46,588 bases of DNA from Saccoglossus kowalevskii (lineage: Eukaryota > Hemichordata > Enteropneusta > Harrimaniidae). Both the position numbers and the translations under genes were made by a program. Numbering within the stretch: position 1 is the stretch's first letter; each line of letters starts with the position of its first letter. This document shows, in pieces, positions 1 to 10,050 of the stretch. The notes under the pieces were generated by a model. That model worked only from the letters and a program-made list of their open reading frames with translations, was not told the origin of the DNA and ran no database searches. The stretch spans positions 1 through 46,588 of the forward strand of contig NW_003122588.1 in NCBI RefSeq assembly GCF_000003605.2, in the 5' to 3' direction.

Positions 1-409
1 GGCACGACAACCCCGCAGTTAAATTTTCAAAAACATTAAGTAAATGTATAGAAAATGTCCTATATAGAAAACGATTATCGCCATTGGGAACCGACAATTC
101 GAATACAAACAGCTTACAAAGTTGTGAAAACCGATTGCAAAGTTGGTAGATTCGATTGGGAATGTTACATATGATATTATACTGACGGGTCCTATAGTTA
201 AAAGCTCGAAAACAAGAATACATATTTCGTAAAATGCCATTAAAATAGTGTAGTGTTACTCGAAGTATGTAAAGGTCATAGGTCAATTCAAGAAGTAACT
301 TGTGCAAACGCTATCAATTTTAAAACAGTTTCAAACATTAAATAGCCATCAATTCAGCTAAATTTGAAATTACTTAAACAATAGTGTGGGTAGGTGATCG
401 AACAATGTT
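1..409 (+). repeat. Partial satellite unit at left edge
   Basis: The window opens at GGCACGACAACCCCGC inside segment B of a unit; segment C and the A+T-rich tail follow normally. AAAGCTCG near 199 and a substitution in AGCTAAATTTG near 356 are copy-specific. Confidence 0.95.
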
Positions 410-485
410 TAAAGTTAAGCTGATTCGGGCATGGTTAGTACTTGCATGGGAGACTACCTGAGTAAACCAGCTGGAGTAAATTTTT
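410..485 (+). pseudogene. 5S-derived fragment, copy 1
   Basis: Consensus sequence through box C (433-458) and T5. Preceded by ATGTT rather than ATGTC, as in copies 6, 13, 31 and 33. Confidence 0.88.
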
Positions 486-1365
486 GGTTGGTTCCATCAC
501 ATACATGTCAACGATATGAGGCAACGTTCGTGCATCATTTTTACTGTAATGTCAATTATTTATAGTAGAAAGACATTGAAATTTATGTATTTTTTCAAAT
601 TCATGGAAAGTTTTCGATTTTCCCTATTATTTTCAAAGAACAAGTTGTTGATGCGGTCGGCACATAGTGGGTTTTAGCTGTTAAATTACCGTAAAAAGTT
701 GTTCAAAGTGAACGCAAAGTTGTACAAAGTGATTGCAAAGTTTGTAGATGTATATGCATGTTTGACCTAACTTGTTGGCATATAGAAACCCGCAGTTGTA
801 AAGTCAAAAAATGAATAAAAGCCAGATAAAAGCAGCCTATATGAGCAGAGTGTCACATGAGCTGATTGACTGTAAAAATGACAGAAAACAGAGTGCACAG
901 TTGGTAAATGCGTTCGAAACGTTGGCGTGGCTGCTTGTATATTAAACGTACGTCATTGGCACGACAACCCCGCAGTTAAATTTTCAAAACATTAAGTAAG
1001 TGTATAGAAAATGTCCTATATAGAAACAGATTATCGCCACTGGGAACCGACAATTCGAATACAAACAGCTTACAAAGTTGTGAAAACCGATTGCAAAGTT
1101 GGTCGATTCGATTGGGAATGTTACATATGATATTATACTGACTGGTCCTATAGTTGAAAGTTCGAAAACAAGAATACATATTTCGTAAAATGCTGTTAAA
1201 ATAGAGTAGTTTTACTCGAAGTATGTAAAGGTCATAGGTCAATTCAAGAAGCAACTTGTGCAAACGCTATCAATTTTAAAACAGTTTCAAACATTAAATA
1301 GCCATCAATTCAGGTAAATTTCAAATTACTTAAACAATAGTGTGGGTAGGTGATCGAACAATGTC

Positions 1366-1442
1366 TAAAGTTAAGCTGATTCGGGCATGGTTAGTACTTG
1401 CATGGGAGACTACCTGAGTGAACTCAGCTGGAGTAAATTTTT
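1366..1442 (+). pseudogene. 5S-derived fragment, copy 2
   Basis: One inserted base and TAA to TGA change behind box C (GTGAACTCAGC). It otherwise resembles copy 16 and lies in an indel-rich stretch. Confidence 0.85.
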
Positions 1443-1770
1443 GGGTTGGGTTCCATCACATACATGTCAAAGATATGAGGCAACGTTCGTGCATTATTTT
1501 ACTGTAATGTCATTATTTATAGTAGAAAGACATGAAATTTATGTATTTTTTTTTCAAATCATGGAAAGTTTTCGATTTTCCCTATTATTTCAAAGAACAA
1601 GTGTTGATGCGGTCGGCACATAGTGCGTTTCGCTGTTAAATTACCGTAAAAAGTTGTTCAAAGTGAACGCAAAGTTGTACAAAGTGATTGCAAAGTTTGT
1701 AGATGTATATGCATGTTTGACCTAACTTGTTGGCATATAGATCCCCGCAGTTGTAAAGTCAAAAAACAAT
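1416..1770. other. Cluster of private indels
   Basis: At least eight single-base gains or losses, mostly in short homopolymers (for example GTCATTATT for GTCAATTATT, ACATGAAAT for ACATTGAAAT, ATCATGG for ATTCATGG), fall within about 350 bases, while neighbouring units have almost none. This looks like local consensus error rather than evolution. Confidence 0.6.
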
Positions 1771-2319
1771 AAAAGCCAGATAAAAGCAGCCTATATGAGC
1801 AGAGTGTCACATGAGCTGATTGACTGTAAAAATGACAGAAAACAGAGTGCACAGTTGGTAAAAGCGTTCGAAACGTTGGCGTGGCTGCTTGTATATTTAA
1901 CCTAAGTCATTGGCACGACAACCCCGCAGTAAAATTTTCAAAACATTAAGTAAATGTATAGAAAATGTCCTATATAGAAACATATTATCGCCACTGGGAA
2001 CCGACAATTCGAATACAAACAGCTTACAAAGTTGCGAAAACCGATTGCAAAGTTGGTAGATTCGATTGGGAATGTTACATATGATATTATACTGACGGGT
2101 CCTATAGTTGAAATTTCGAAAAGAAGAATACATGTTTCGTAAAATGCCGTTAAAATAGCGTAGTGTTACTCGAAGAATGTAGAGGTCATAGGTCAATTCA
2201 AGAAGTAACTTGTGCAAACGCTATCAATTTTAAAACAGTTTCAAACATTAAATAGCCATCAATTCAGGTAAATTTCAAATTACTTAAACAATAGTGTTGG
2301 TAGGTGATCGAACAATGTC

Positions 2320-2395
2320 TAAAGTTAAGCTGATTCGGGCATGGTTAGTACTTGCATGGGAGACTACCTGAGTAAACCAGCTGGAGTAAATTTTT
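2320..2395 (+). pseudogene. 5S-derived fragment, copy 3
   Basis: Consensus through T5. The upstream flank reads GTGTTGGTAGG, with one change. Confidence 0.88.
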
Positions 2396-3276
2396 GGTTG
2401 GTTCCATCACATACATGTCAAAGATATGAGGCAACGTTTGTGCATCATTTTTACTGTAATGTCAATTATTTATAGTAGAAAGACATTGAAATTTATGTAT
2501 TTTTTTCAAATTCATGGAAAGTTTTCGATTTTCCCTATTATTTTCAAAGAACAAGTTGTTGATGCGGTCGGCACATAGTGCGTTTTCGCTGTTAAATTAC
2601 CGTAAAAAGTTGTTCAAAGTGAACGCAAAGTTGTACAAAGTGATTGCAAAGTTTGTAGATGTATATGCATGTTTGACCTAACTTGTTGGCATATAGAAAC
2701 CCGCAGTTGTAAAGTCAAAAAATGAATAAAAGCCAGATAAAAGCAGCCTATATGAGCAGAGTGTCACATGAGCTGATTGACTGTAAAAATGACAGAAAAC
2801 AGAGTGCACAGTTGGTAAAAGCGTTCGAAACGTTGGCGTGGCTGCTTGTATATTTAACCTAAGTCATTGGCACGACAACCCCGCAGTAAAATTTTCAAAA
2901 CATTAAGTAAATGTATAGAAAATGTCCTATATAGAAACATATTATCGCCACTGGGAACCGACAATTCGAATACAAACAGCTTACAAAGTTGTGAAAACCG
3001 ATTGCAAAGTTGGTAGATTCGATTGGGAATGTTACATATGATATTATACTGACGGGTTCTATAGTTGAAAGTTCGAAAACAAGAATACATATTTCGTAAA
3101 ACGCCGTTAAAATAGAGTAGTTTTACTCGAAGCATGTAAAGGTCATAGGTCAATTCAAGAAGTAACTTGTGCAAACGCTATCAATTTTAAAACAGTTTCA
3201 AACATTAAATAGCCATCAATTCAGGCAAATTTCAAATTACTTAAACAATAGTGTGGGTAGGTGATCGAACAATGTC

Positions 3277-3352
3277 TAAAGTTAAGCTGATTCGGGCATG
3301 GTTAGTACTTGCATGGGAGACTACCTGAGTAAACCAGCTGGAGTAAATTTTT
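3277..3352 (+). pseudogene. 5S-derived fragment, copy 4
   Basis: Consensus through T5. The following spacer (TTGCAATTTATG, CATGTAAAG) matches the unit of copy 30. Confidence 0.88.
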
Positions 3353-4233
3353 GGTTGGTTCCATCACATACATGTCAAAGATATGAGGCAACGTTTGTGC
3401 ATCATTTTTACTGTAATGTCAATTATTTATAGTAGAAAGACATTGCAATTTATGTATTTTTTTCAAATTCATGTAAAGTTTTCGATTTTCCCTATTATTT
3501 TCAAAGAACAAGGTGTTGATGCGGTCGGCACATAGTGCGTTTTAGCTGTTAAATTACCGTAAAAAGTTGTTCAAAGTGAACGCAAAGTTGTACAAAGTGA
3601 TTGCAAAGTTTGTAGATGTATATGCACGTTTGACCTAACTTCTTGGCATATAGAAACCCGCAGTTGTAAAGTCAAAAAATGAATAAAAGCCAGATAAATG
3701 CAGCCTATATGAGCAGAGTGTCACATGAGCTGATTGACTGTAAAAATGACAGAAAACAGAGTGCACAGTTGGTAAAAGCGTTCGAAACGTTGGCGTGGCT
3801 GCTTGTATATTTGTATATAGTCATTGGCACGACAACCCCGCAGTTAAATTTTCAAAACATTAAGTAAATGTATAGAAAATGTCCTATATAGAAACAGATT
3901 ATGGCCACTGGGAACCGACAATTCGAATACAAACAGCTTACAAAGTTGTGAAAACCGATTGCAAAGTTGGTAGATTCGATTGGGAATGTTACATATGATA
4001 TTATACTGACGGGTTCTATAGTTGAAAGTTCGAAAACAAGAATACATATTTCGTAAAATGCCGTTAAAATAGAGTAGTTTTACTCGAAGCATGTAAAGGT
4101 CATAGGTCAATTCAAGAAGTAACTTGTGCAAACGCTATCAATTTTAAAACAGTTTCAAACATTAAATAGCCATCAATTCAGGTAAATTTCAAATTACTTA
4201 AACAATAGTGTGGGTAGGTGATCGAACAATGTC

Positions 4234-4309
4234 TAAAGTTAAGCTGATTCGGGCATGGTTAGTACTTGCATGGGAGACTACCTGAGTAAACCAGCTGGAG
4301 TAAATTTTT
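4234..4309 (+). pseudogene. 5S-derived fragment, copy 5
   Basis: Consensus through T5; box C at 4257-4282. Confidence 0.88.
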
Positions 4310-5190
4310 GGTTGGTTCCATCACATACATGTCAAAGATATGAGGCAACGTTCGTGCATCATTTTTACTGTAATGTCAATTATTTATAGTAGAAAGACAT
4401 TGAAATTTATATATTTTTTTCAAATTCATGGAAAGTTTTCGATTTTCCCTATTATTTTCAAAGAACAAGGTGTTGATGCGGTCGGCACATAGTGCGTTTT
4501 AGCTGTTAAATTACCGTAAATAGTTGTTCAAAGTGAACGCAAAGTTGTACAAAGTGATTGCAAAGTTTGTAGATGTATATGCATGTTTGACCTAACTTGT
4601 TGGCATATAGAAACCCGCAGTTGTAAAGTCAAAAAATGAATAAAAGCCAGATAAAAGCAGCCTATATGAGCAGAGTGTCACATGAGCTGATTGACTGTAA
4701 AAATGACAGAAAACAGAGTGCACAGTTGGTAAAAGCGTTCGAAACGTTGGCGTGGCTGCTTGTATATTTAACCTAAGTCATTGGCACGACAACCCCGCAG
4801 TTAAATTTTCAAAACATTAAGTAAATGTATAGAAAATGTCCTATATAGAAACAGATTATGGCCACTGGGAACCGACAATTCGAATACAAACAGCTTACAA
4901 AGTTGTGAAAACCGATTGCAAAGTTGGTAGATTCGATTGGGAATGTTACATATGATATTATACTGACGGGTCCTATAGTTGAAAGTTCGAAAACAAGAAT
5001 ACATATTTCGTAAAATGCCGTTAAAATAGCGTAGTGTTACTCGAAGCATGTAAAGGTCATAGGTCAATTCAAGAAGTAACTTGTGCAAACGCTATCAATT
5101 TTAAAACAGTTTCAAACATTAAATAGCCATCAATTCAGGTAAATTTGAAATTCCTTAAACAATAGTGTGGGTAGGTGATCGAACAATGTT

Positions 5191-5266
5191 TAAAGCTAAG
5201 CTGAATAGGGCATGGTTAGTACTTGCATGGGAGACTACCTGAGTAAACCAGCTGGAGTAAATTTTT
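5191..5266 (+). pseudogene. 5S-derived fragment, copy 6
   Basis: Box A reads AAGCTAAGC and the next stretch is GAATAGGGC instead of GATTCGGGC. The GAATAGGGC change is shared with copy 13. Box C is intact relative to the array consensus. Confidence 0.86.
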
Positions 5267-6145
5267 GGTTGGTTCCATCACATACATGTCAACGATATGA
5301 GGCAACGTTCGTGCATCATTTTTACTGTAATGTCAGTTATTTATTGTAGAAAGACATTGAAATTTATGTATTTTTTCAAATTCATGGACAGTTTTCGATT
5401 TTCCCTATTATTTTCAAAGAACAAGTTTTTGATGCGGTCGGCACATAGTGCGTTTTAGCTGTTAAATTACCGTAAAAATTGTTCAAAGTGAACGCAAAGT
5501 TGTACAAAGTGATTGCAAAGTTTGTAGATGTACATGCGTGTTTGACCTAACTTGTTGGCATATAGAAACCCGCAGTTGTAAAGTCAAAAAATGAATAAAA
5601 GCCAGATAAAAGCAGCCTATATGAGGAGAGTGTCACATGAGCTGATTGACTGTAAAAATGACAGAAAACAGAGTGCACAGTTGGTAAAAGCGTTCGAAAC
5701 GTTGGCGTGGCTGCTTGTATATTTAACCTAAGTCATTGGCACGACAAACCCGCAGTTAAATTTTCAAAACATTAAGTAAATGTATAGAAAATGTCCTATA
5801 TAGAAACAGATTATCGCCACTGGGAACCAACAATTCGAATACAAACAGCTTACAAAGTTGTGAAAACCGATTGCAAAGTTGGTAGATTCGATTGGGAATG
5901 TTACATATGATATTATACTGACGGGTCCTATAGTTGAAAGTTCGAAAACAAGAATACATATTTCGTAAAATGCCGTTAAAATAGAGTAGTTTTACTCGAA
6001 GCATGTAAAGGTCATAGGTCAATTCAAGAAGTAACTTGTGCAAACGCTATCAATTTTAAAACAGTTTCAAACATTAAATAGCCATCAATTCAGGTAAATT
6101 TCAAATTACTTAAACAATAGTGTGGGTAGGTGATCGAACAATGTC

Positions 6146-6221
6146 TAAAGTTAAGCTGATTCGGGTATGGTTAGTACTTGCATGGGAGACTACCTGAGTA
6201 AACCAGCTGGAGTAAATTTTT
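6146..6221 (+). pseudogene. 5S-derived fragment, copy 7
   Basis: GGGTATGG replaces GGGCATGG before box C, a subtype mark shared with copies 8, 19 and 21. Confidence 0.87.
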
Positions 6222-7102
6222 GGTTGGTTCCATCACATACATGTCAAAGATATGAGGCAACGTTCGTGCATCATTTTTACTGTAATGTCAATTATTTATA
6301 GTAGAAAGACATTGCAATTTATGTATTTTTTTCAAATTCATGGAAAGTTTTCGATTTTCCCTATTATTTTCAAAGAACAAGGTGTTGATGCGGTCGGCAC
6401 ATAGTGCGTTTTAGCTGTTAAATTACCGTAAAAAGTTGTTCAAAGTGAACGCAAAGTTGTACAAAGTGATTGCAAAGTTTGTAGATGTATATGCATGTTG
6501 GACCTAACTTGTTGGCATATAGAAACCCGCAGTTGTAAAGTCAAAAAATGAATAAAAGCCAGATAAAAGCAGCCTATATGAGCAGAGTGACACATGAGCT
6601 GATTGACTGTAAAAATGACAGAAAACCGAGTGCACAGTTGGTAAAAGCGTTCGAAACGTTGACATGGCTGCTTGTATATTAAACCTACGTCATTGGCACG
6701 ACAACCCCGCAGTTAAATTTTCAAAACATTAAGTAAATGTATAGAAAATGTCCTATATAGAAACAGATTATCGCCACTGGGAACCGACAATTCGAATACA
6801 AACAGCTTACAAAGTTGTGAAAACCGATTGCAAAGTTGGTAGATTCGATTGGGAATGTTACATATGATATTATACTGACGGGTCCTATAGTTGAAAGTTC
6901 GAAAACAAGAATACATATTTCGTAAAATGCCGTTAAAATAGAGTAATTTTACTCGAAGCATGTAAAGGTCATAGGTCAATTCAAGAAGTAACTTGTGCAA
7001 ACGCTATCAATTTTAAAACAGTTTCAAACATTAAATAGCCATCAATTCAGGTAAATTTCAAATTACTTAAACAATAGTGTGGGTAGGTGATCGAACAATG
7101 TC

Positions 7103-7178
7103 TAAAGTTAAGCTGATTCGGGTATGGTTAGTACTTGCATGGGAGACTACCTGAGTAAACCAGCTGGAGTAAATTTTT
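7103..7178 (+). pseudogene. 5S-derived fragment, copy 8
   Basis: GGGTATGG subtype; otherwise consensus. Confidence 0.87.
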
Positions 7179-8060
7179 GGTTGGTTCCATCACATACATG
7201 TCAAAGATATGAGGCAACGTTCGTGCATCATTTTTACTGTAATGTCAATTATTTATAGTAGAAAGACATTGCAATTTATGTATTTTTTTTCAAATTCATG
7301 GAAAGTTTTCGATTTTCCCTATTATTTTCAAAGAACAAGGTGTTGATGCGGTCGGCACATAGTGCGTTTTAGCTGTTAAATTACCGTAAAAAGTTGTTCA
7401 AAGTGAACGCAAAGCTGTACAAAGTGATTGCAAAGTTTGTAGATGTATATGCATGTTTGACCTAACTTGTTGGCATATAGAAACCCGCAGTTGTAAAGTC
7501 AAAAAATGAATAAAGCCAGATAAAAGCAGCCTATATGAGCAGAGTGTCACATGAGCTGATTGACTGTAAAAATGACAGAAAACAGAGTGCACAGTTGGTA
7601 AAAGCGTTCGAAACGTTGGCATGGCTGCTTGTATATTAAACCTACGTCATTGGCACGACAACCCCGCAGTTAAATTTTCAAAACATTAAGTAAATGTATA
7701 GAAAATGTCCTATATAGAAACAGATTATCGCCACTGGGAACCGACAATTCGAATACAAACAGCTTACAAAGTTGTGAAAACCGATTGCAAAGTTGGTAGA
7801 TTCGATTGGGAATGTTACATATGATATTATACTGACGGGTCCTATAGTTGAAAGTTCGAAAACAAGAATACATATTTCGTAAAATGCCGTTAAAATAGAG
7901 TAGTTTTACTCGAAGCATGTAAAGGTCATAGGTCAATTCAAGAAGTAACTTGTGCAAACGCTATCAATTTTAAAACAGTTTCAAACATTAAATAGCCATC
8001 AATTCAGGCAAATTTCAAATTACTTAAACAATAGTGTGGGTAGGTGATCGAACAATGTCT

Positions 8061-8108
8061 AAAGTTAAGCTGATTCGGGCATGGTTAGTACTTGCATGGG
8101 AGACTACC
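8061..8108 (+). promoter_or_regulatory. Pol III type 1 internal control region remnant (box A, IE, box C)
   Basis: Box A of the 5S control region corresponds to 8061-8076; its first nine bases AAGTTAAGC are intact but the following AGGGT is changed to TGATT. The intermediate element falls around 8078-8084. Box C corresponds to 8083-8108 and matches the canonical animal sequence at 23 of 26 positions by hand alignment. In 5S genes these elements bind TFIIIA and recruit TFIIIC, TFIIIB and RNA polymerase III, with the start about 50 bp upstream of box A. Whether the altered box A still works here is unknown. Confidence 0.6.
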
Positions 8109-8130
8109 TGAGTAAACCAGCTGGAGTAAA

Positions 8131-8135
8131 TTTTT
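8131..8135 (+). terminator. T5 Pol III-type terminator
   Basis: A run of five T on the non-template strand follows the 5S-like 3' end directly, where 5S genes end transcription. Nearly every copy keeps it. Exceptions are the copies at 28140 (TGTTT), 30054 and 34826 (TTTT). Confidence 0.55.
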
Positions 8136-8239
8136 GGTTGGTTCCATCACATACATGTCAAAGATATGAGGCAACGTTCGTGCATCATTTTTACTGTAAT
8201 GTCAATTATTTATAGTAGAAAGACATTGAAATTTATGTA

Positions 8240-8246
8240 TTTTTTT
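8240..8246 (+). terminator. Secondary poly-T run in spacer
   Basis: A T7 run lies about 105 bp beyond the first terminator in the context TATG-T(n)-CAAATTC. Its length varies from about 6 to 9 between copies and it is interrupted by C near 33100 and 34062. It could stop read-through Pol III transcripts on the + strand, but may be a plain homopolymer. Confidence 0.25.
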
Positions 8247-8332
8247 CAAATTCATGGAAAGTTTTCGATTTTCCCTATTATTTTCAAAGAACAAGTTGTT
8301 GATGCGGTCGGCACATAGTGCGTTTTAGCTGT

Positions 8333-8513
8333 TAAATTACCGTAAAAAGTTGTTCAAAGTGAACGCAAAGTTGTACAAAGTGATTGCAAAGTTTGTAGAT
8401 GTATATGCATGTTTGACCTAACTTGTTGGCATATAGAAACCCGCAGTCGTAAAGTCAAAAAATGAATAAAAGCCAGATAAAAGCAGCCTATATGAGCAGA
8501 GTGTCACATGAGC
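8333..8513 (+). repeat. Internal ~180-bp segment A
   Basis: This is the first of three related segments inside the unit. Landmarks are GTAAAAA at 8342, GATTGCAAAGTT at 8382, TTTGACCTAA, TTGGCA at 8426, CCCGCAGT and AAAGTCAAAAAATGAATA. Each of these recurs in segment B or C at a fixed offset. Boundaries are approximate. Confidence 0.7.
8353..8394 (+). repeat. Two 21-bp direct subrepeats in segment A
   Basis: TTCAAAGTGAACGCAAAGTTG at 8353-8373 is followed directly by a second copy at 8374-8394 with four substitutions. The core is CAAAGT. This short periodicity (two helical turns) is kept in nearly all units. Confidence 0.75.
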
Positions 8514-8693
8514 TGATTGACTGTAAAAATGACAGAAAACAGAGTGCACAGTTGGTAAAAGCGTTCGAAACGTTGGCGTGGCTGCTTGTATATTTAACCT
8601 AAGTCATTGGCACGACAACCCCACAGTAAAATTTTCAAAACATTAAGTAAATGTATAGAAAATGTCCTATATAGAAACATATTATCGCCACTG
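8514..8693 (+). repeat. Internal ~180-bp segment B
   Basis: This segment aligns to segment A at a constant offset of 181: GTAAAAA at 8523 against 8342, and TTGGCA at 8607 against 8426, the latter followed in both by CCCGCAGT. Over 55 ungapped positions starting one base before GTAAAAA I count 33 identities (checked on the first unit). Around TTGGCA, 16 of 20 positions match (TTTRACCTAA..TTGGCA). This is a diverged tandem duplicate, not chance. Confidence 0.7.
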
Positions 8694-8872
8694 GGAACCG
8701 ACAATTCGAATACAAACAGCTTACAAAGTTGCGAAAACCGATTGCAAAGTTGGTAGATTCGATTGGGAATGTTACATATGATATTATACTGACGGGTCCT
8801 ATAGTTGAAATTTCGAAAAGAAGAATACATGTTTCGTAAAATGCCGTTAAAATAGCGTAGTGTTACTCGAAG
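8694..8872 (+). repeat. Internal ~180-bp segment C
   Basis: This segment aligns to segment A at an offset of about 358, twice 179. GATTGCAAAGTT at 8740 matches that at 8382 and is followed in both by GTAGAT. An AGTTGAAA-type landmark at 8803 matches 8445, followed in both by a GAATA landmark. It is less similar to B than to A by eye. A fourth segment further on could not be shown. Confidence 0.55.
8724..8756 (+). repeat. CAAAGTTG motifs 21 bp apart in segment C
   Basis: CAAAGTTG occurs at 8724 and again at 8745, exactly 21 bp apart, with the second followed by GTAGAT as in segment A. This matches the subrepeat period in A and supports common descent of A and C. Confidence 0.6.
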
Positions 8873-9016
8873 AATGTAGAGGTCATAGGTCAATTCAAGA
8901 AGTAACTTGTGCAAACGCTATCAATTTTAAAACAGTTTCAAACATTAAATAGCCATCAATTCAGGTAAATTTCAAATTACTTAAACAATAGTGTGGGTAG
9001 GTGATCGAACAATGTC

Positions 9017-9092
9017 TAAAGTTAAGCTGATTCGGGCATGGTTAGTACTTGCATGGGAGACTACCTGAGTAAAAAAGCTGGAGTAAATTTTT
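9017..9092 (+). pseudogene. 5S-derived fragment, copy 10
   Basis: GTAAAAAAGCTGG replaces GTAAACCAGCTGG behind box C, removing the CC that corresponds to a conserved 5S helix position. Copy 9 is the reference copy. Confidence 0.86.
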
Positions 9093-9974
9093 GGTTGGTT
9101 CCATCACATACATGTCAAAGATATGAGGCAACGTTCGTGCATCATTTTTACTGTAATGTCAATTATTTATAGTAGAAAGACATTGAAATTTATGTATTTT
9201 TTTTCAAATTCATGGAAAGTTTTCGATTTTCCCTATTATTTTCAAAGAACAAGTTGTTGATGCGGTCGGCACATAGTGTGTTTTAGCTGTTAAATTACCG
9301 TAAAAAGTTGTTCAAAGTGAACGCAAAGTTGTACAAAGTGATTGCAAAGTTTGTAGATGTATATGCATGTTTGACCTAACTTGTTGGCATATAGAAACCC
9401 GCAGTTGTAAAGTCAAAAAATGAATAAAAGCCAGATAAAAGCAGCCTATATGAGCAGAGTGTCACATGAGCTGATTGACTGTAAAAATGACAGAAAACAG
9501 AGTGCACAGTTGGTAAAAGCGTTCGAAACGTTGGCGTGGCTGCTTGTATATTTAACCTAAGTCATTGGCACGACAACCCCACAGTAAAATTTTCAAAACA
9601 TTAAGTAAATGTATAGAAAATGTCCTATATAGAAACATATTATCGCCACTGGGAACCGACAATTCGAATACAAACAGCTTACAAAGTTGTGAAAACCGAT
9701 TGCAAAGTTGGTAGATTCGATTGGGAATGTTACATATGATATTATACTGACGGGTCCTATAGTTGAAATTTCGAAAAGAAGAATACATGTTTCGTAAAAT
9801 GCCGTTAAAATAGCGTAGTGTTACTCGAAGAATGTAGACGTCATAGGTCAATTCAAGAAGTAACTTGTGCAAACGCTATCAATTTTAAAACAGTTTCAAA
9901 CATTAAATAGCCATCAATTCAGGTAAATTTCAAATTACTTAAACAATAGTGTGGGTAGGTGATCGAACAATGTA

Positions 9975-10050
9975 TAAAGTTAAGCTGATTCGGGCATGGT
10001 TAGTACTTGCATGGGAGACTACCTGAGTAAACCAGCTGGAGTACATTTTT
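9975..10050 (+). pseudogene. 5S-derived fragment, copy 11
   Basis: Preceded by TGTA, and GTACATTTTT replaces GTAAATTTTT. The downstream spacer has TTTTGCTATT near 10185, a three-to-one base change shared only with copy 45. Confidence 0.87.

Larger units (their letters stand above)
8060..8135 (+). pseudogene. 5S rRNA gene 3'-half fragment (reference copy)
   Basis: This segment aligns from recall with the 3' half of metazoan 5S rRNA. It opens with AAGTTAAGC, as in invertebrate 5S box A, continues through TCGGGC, GGTTAGTACTTG and ATGGGAGAC, then CCTG and a CC-AG-TG stretch, and ends in TTTTT where the 5S transcript normally ends. The GGTTAGTACTTG form fits animals rather than plants or fungi. 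The 5' half of 5S rRNA is not recognisable upstream, so helix I and the mature fold cannot form and this is not a working 5S gene. It could be a 5S pseudogene captured into a satellite, or a remnant of a 5S-headed SINE. The terminator directly behind the 5S end favours capture of genomic 5S DNA. Confidence 0.88.
8060..9016 (+). repeat. Reference 957-bp satellite unit
   Basis: This copy has the modal length and no private indels, so it is used to map the unit. It contains a 5S-derived segment (8060-8135), an A+T-rich spacer with a T7 run (8240-8246), three related segments of about 180 bp (8333-8872), and an A+T-rich tail leading to the next 5S-derived segment. The start point is arbitrary because the array is circularly permutable; it is set at the first clearly 5S-like base. 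Confidence 0.95.

Noticed and set aside
3679-3867. Plus-strand 62-codon frame in segments A/B, also at 12286-12474
   Set aside because: It is open only in units where TATTTAACCTAAG is replaced by TATTTGTATATAG; most units carry a stop there. It is a satellite by-product.
8061-8135. A functional 5S rRNA gene
   Set aside because: The 5' half, needed for helices I-III, is not recognisable in the preceding 100 bases, and the region after box A differs from all 5S genes I know.
8308-8322. GCACATAGTGC hairpin (4-bp stem) as a regulatory palindrome
   Set aside because: The stem is too short to be meaningful, and units with GTGT in place of GTGC break it with no compensating change.
8511-8546. Hammerhead-ribozyme-like core: CTGATTGA, a CTGT/ACAG stem, then GAAA
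   Set aside because: The CTGATGA core has an insertion, the stem and the G of GAAA compete for the same base, and no stem I or III with a cleavable NUH site could be built around it.
8563-8571. GTTCGAAAC as a tRNA-type Pol III box B
   Set aside because: The nine bases fit the box B pattern, but no convincing box A lies 30-60 bp upstream, and similar TTCGAA words are common in this unit. No tRNA fold is seen.
8563-8580. CENP-B box (TTCG....A..CGGG) as a centromere mark
   Set aside because: TTCGAAACGTTGGCG misses the essential A and CGGG positions; no other match was found in the unit.
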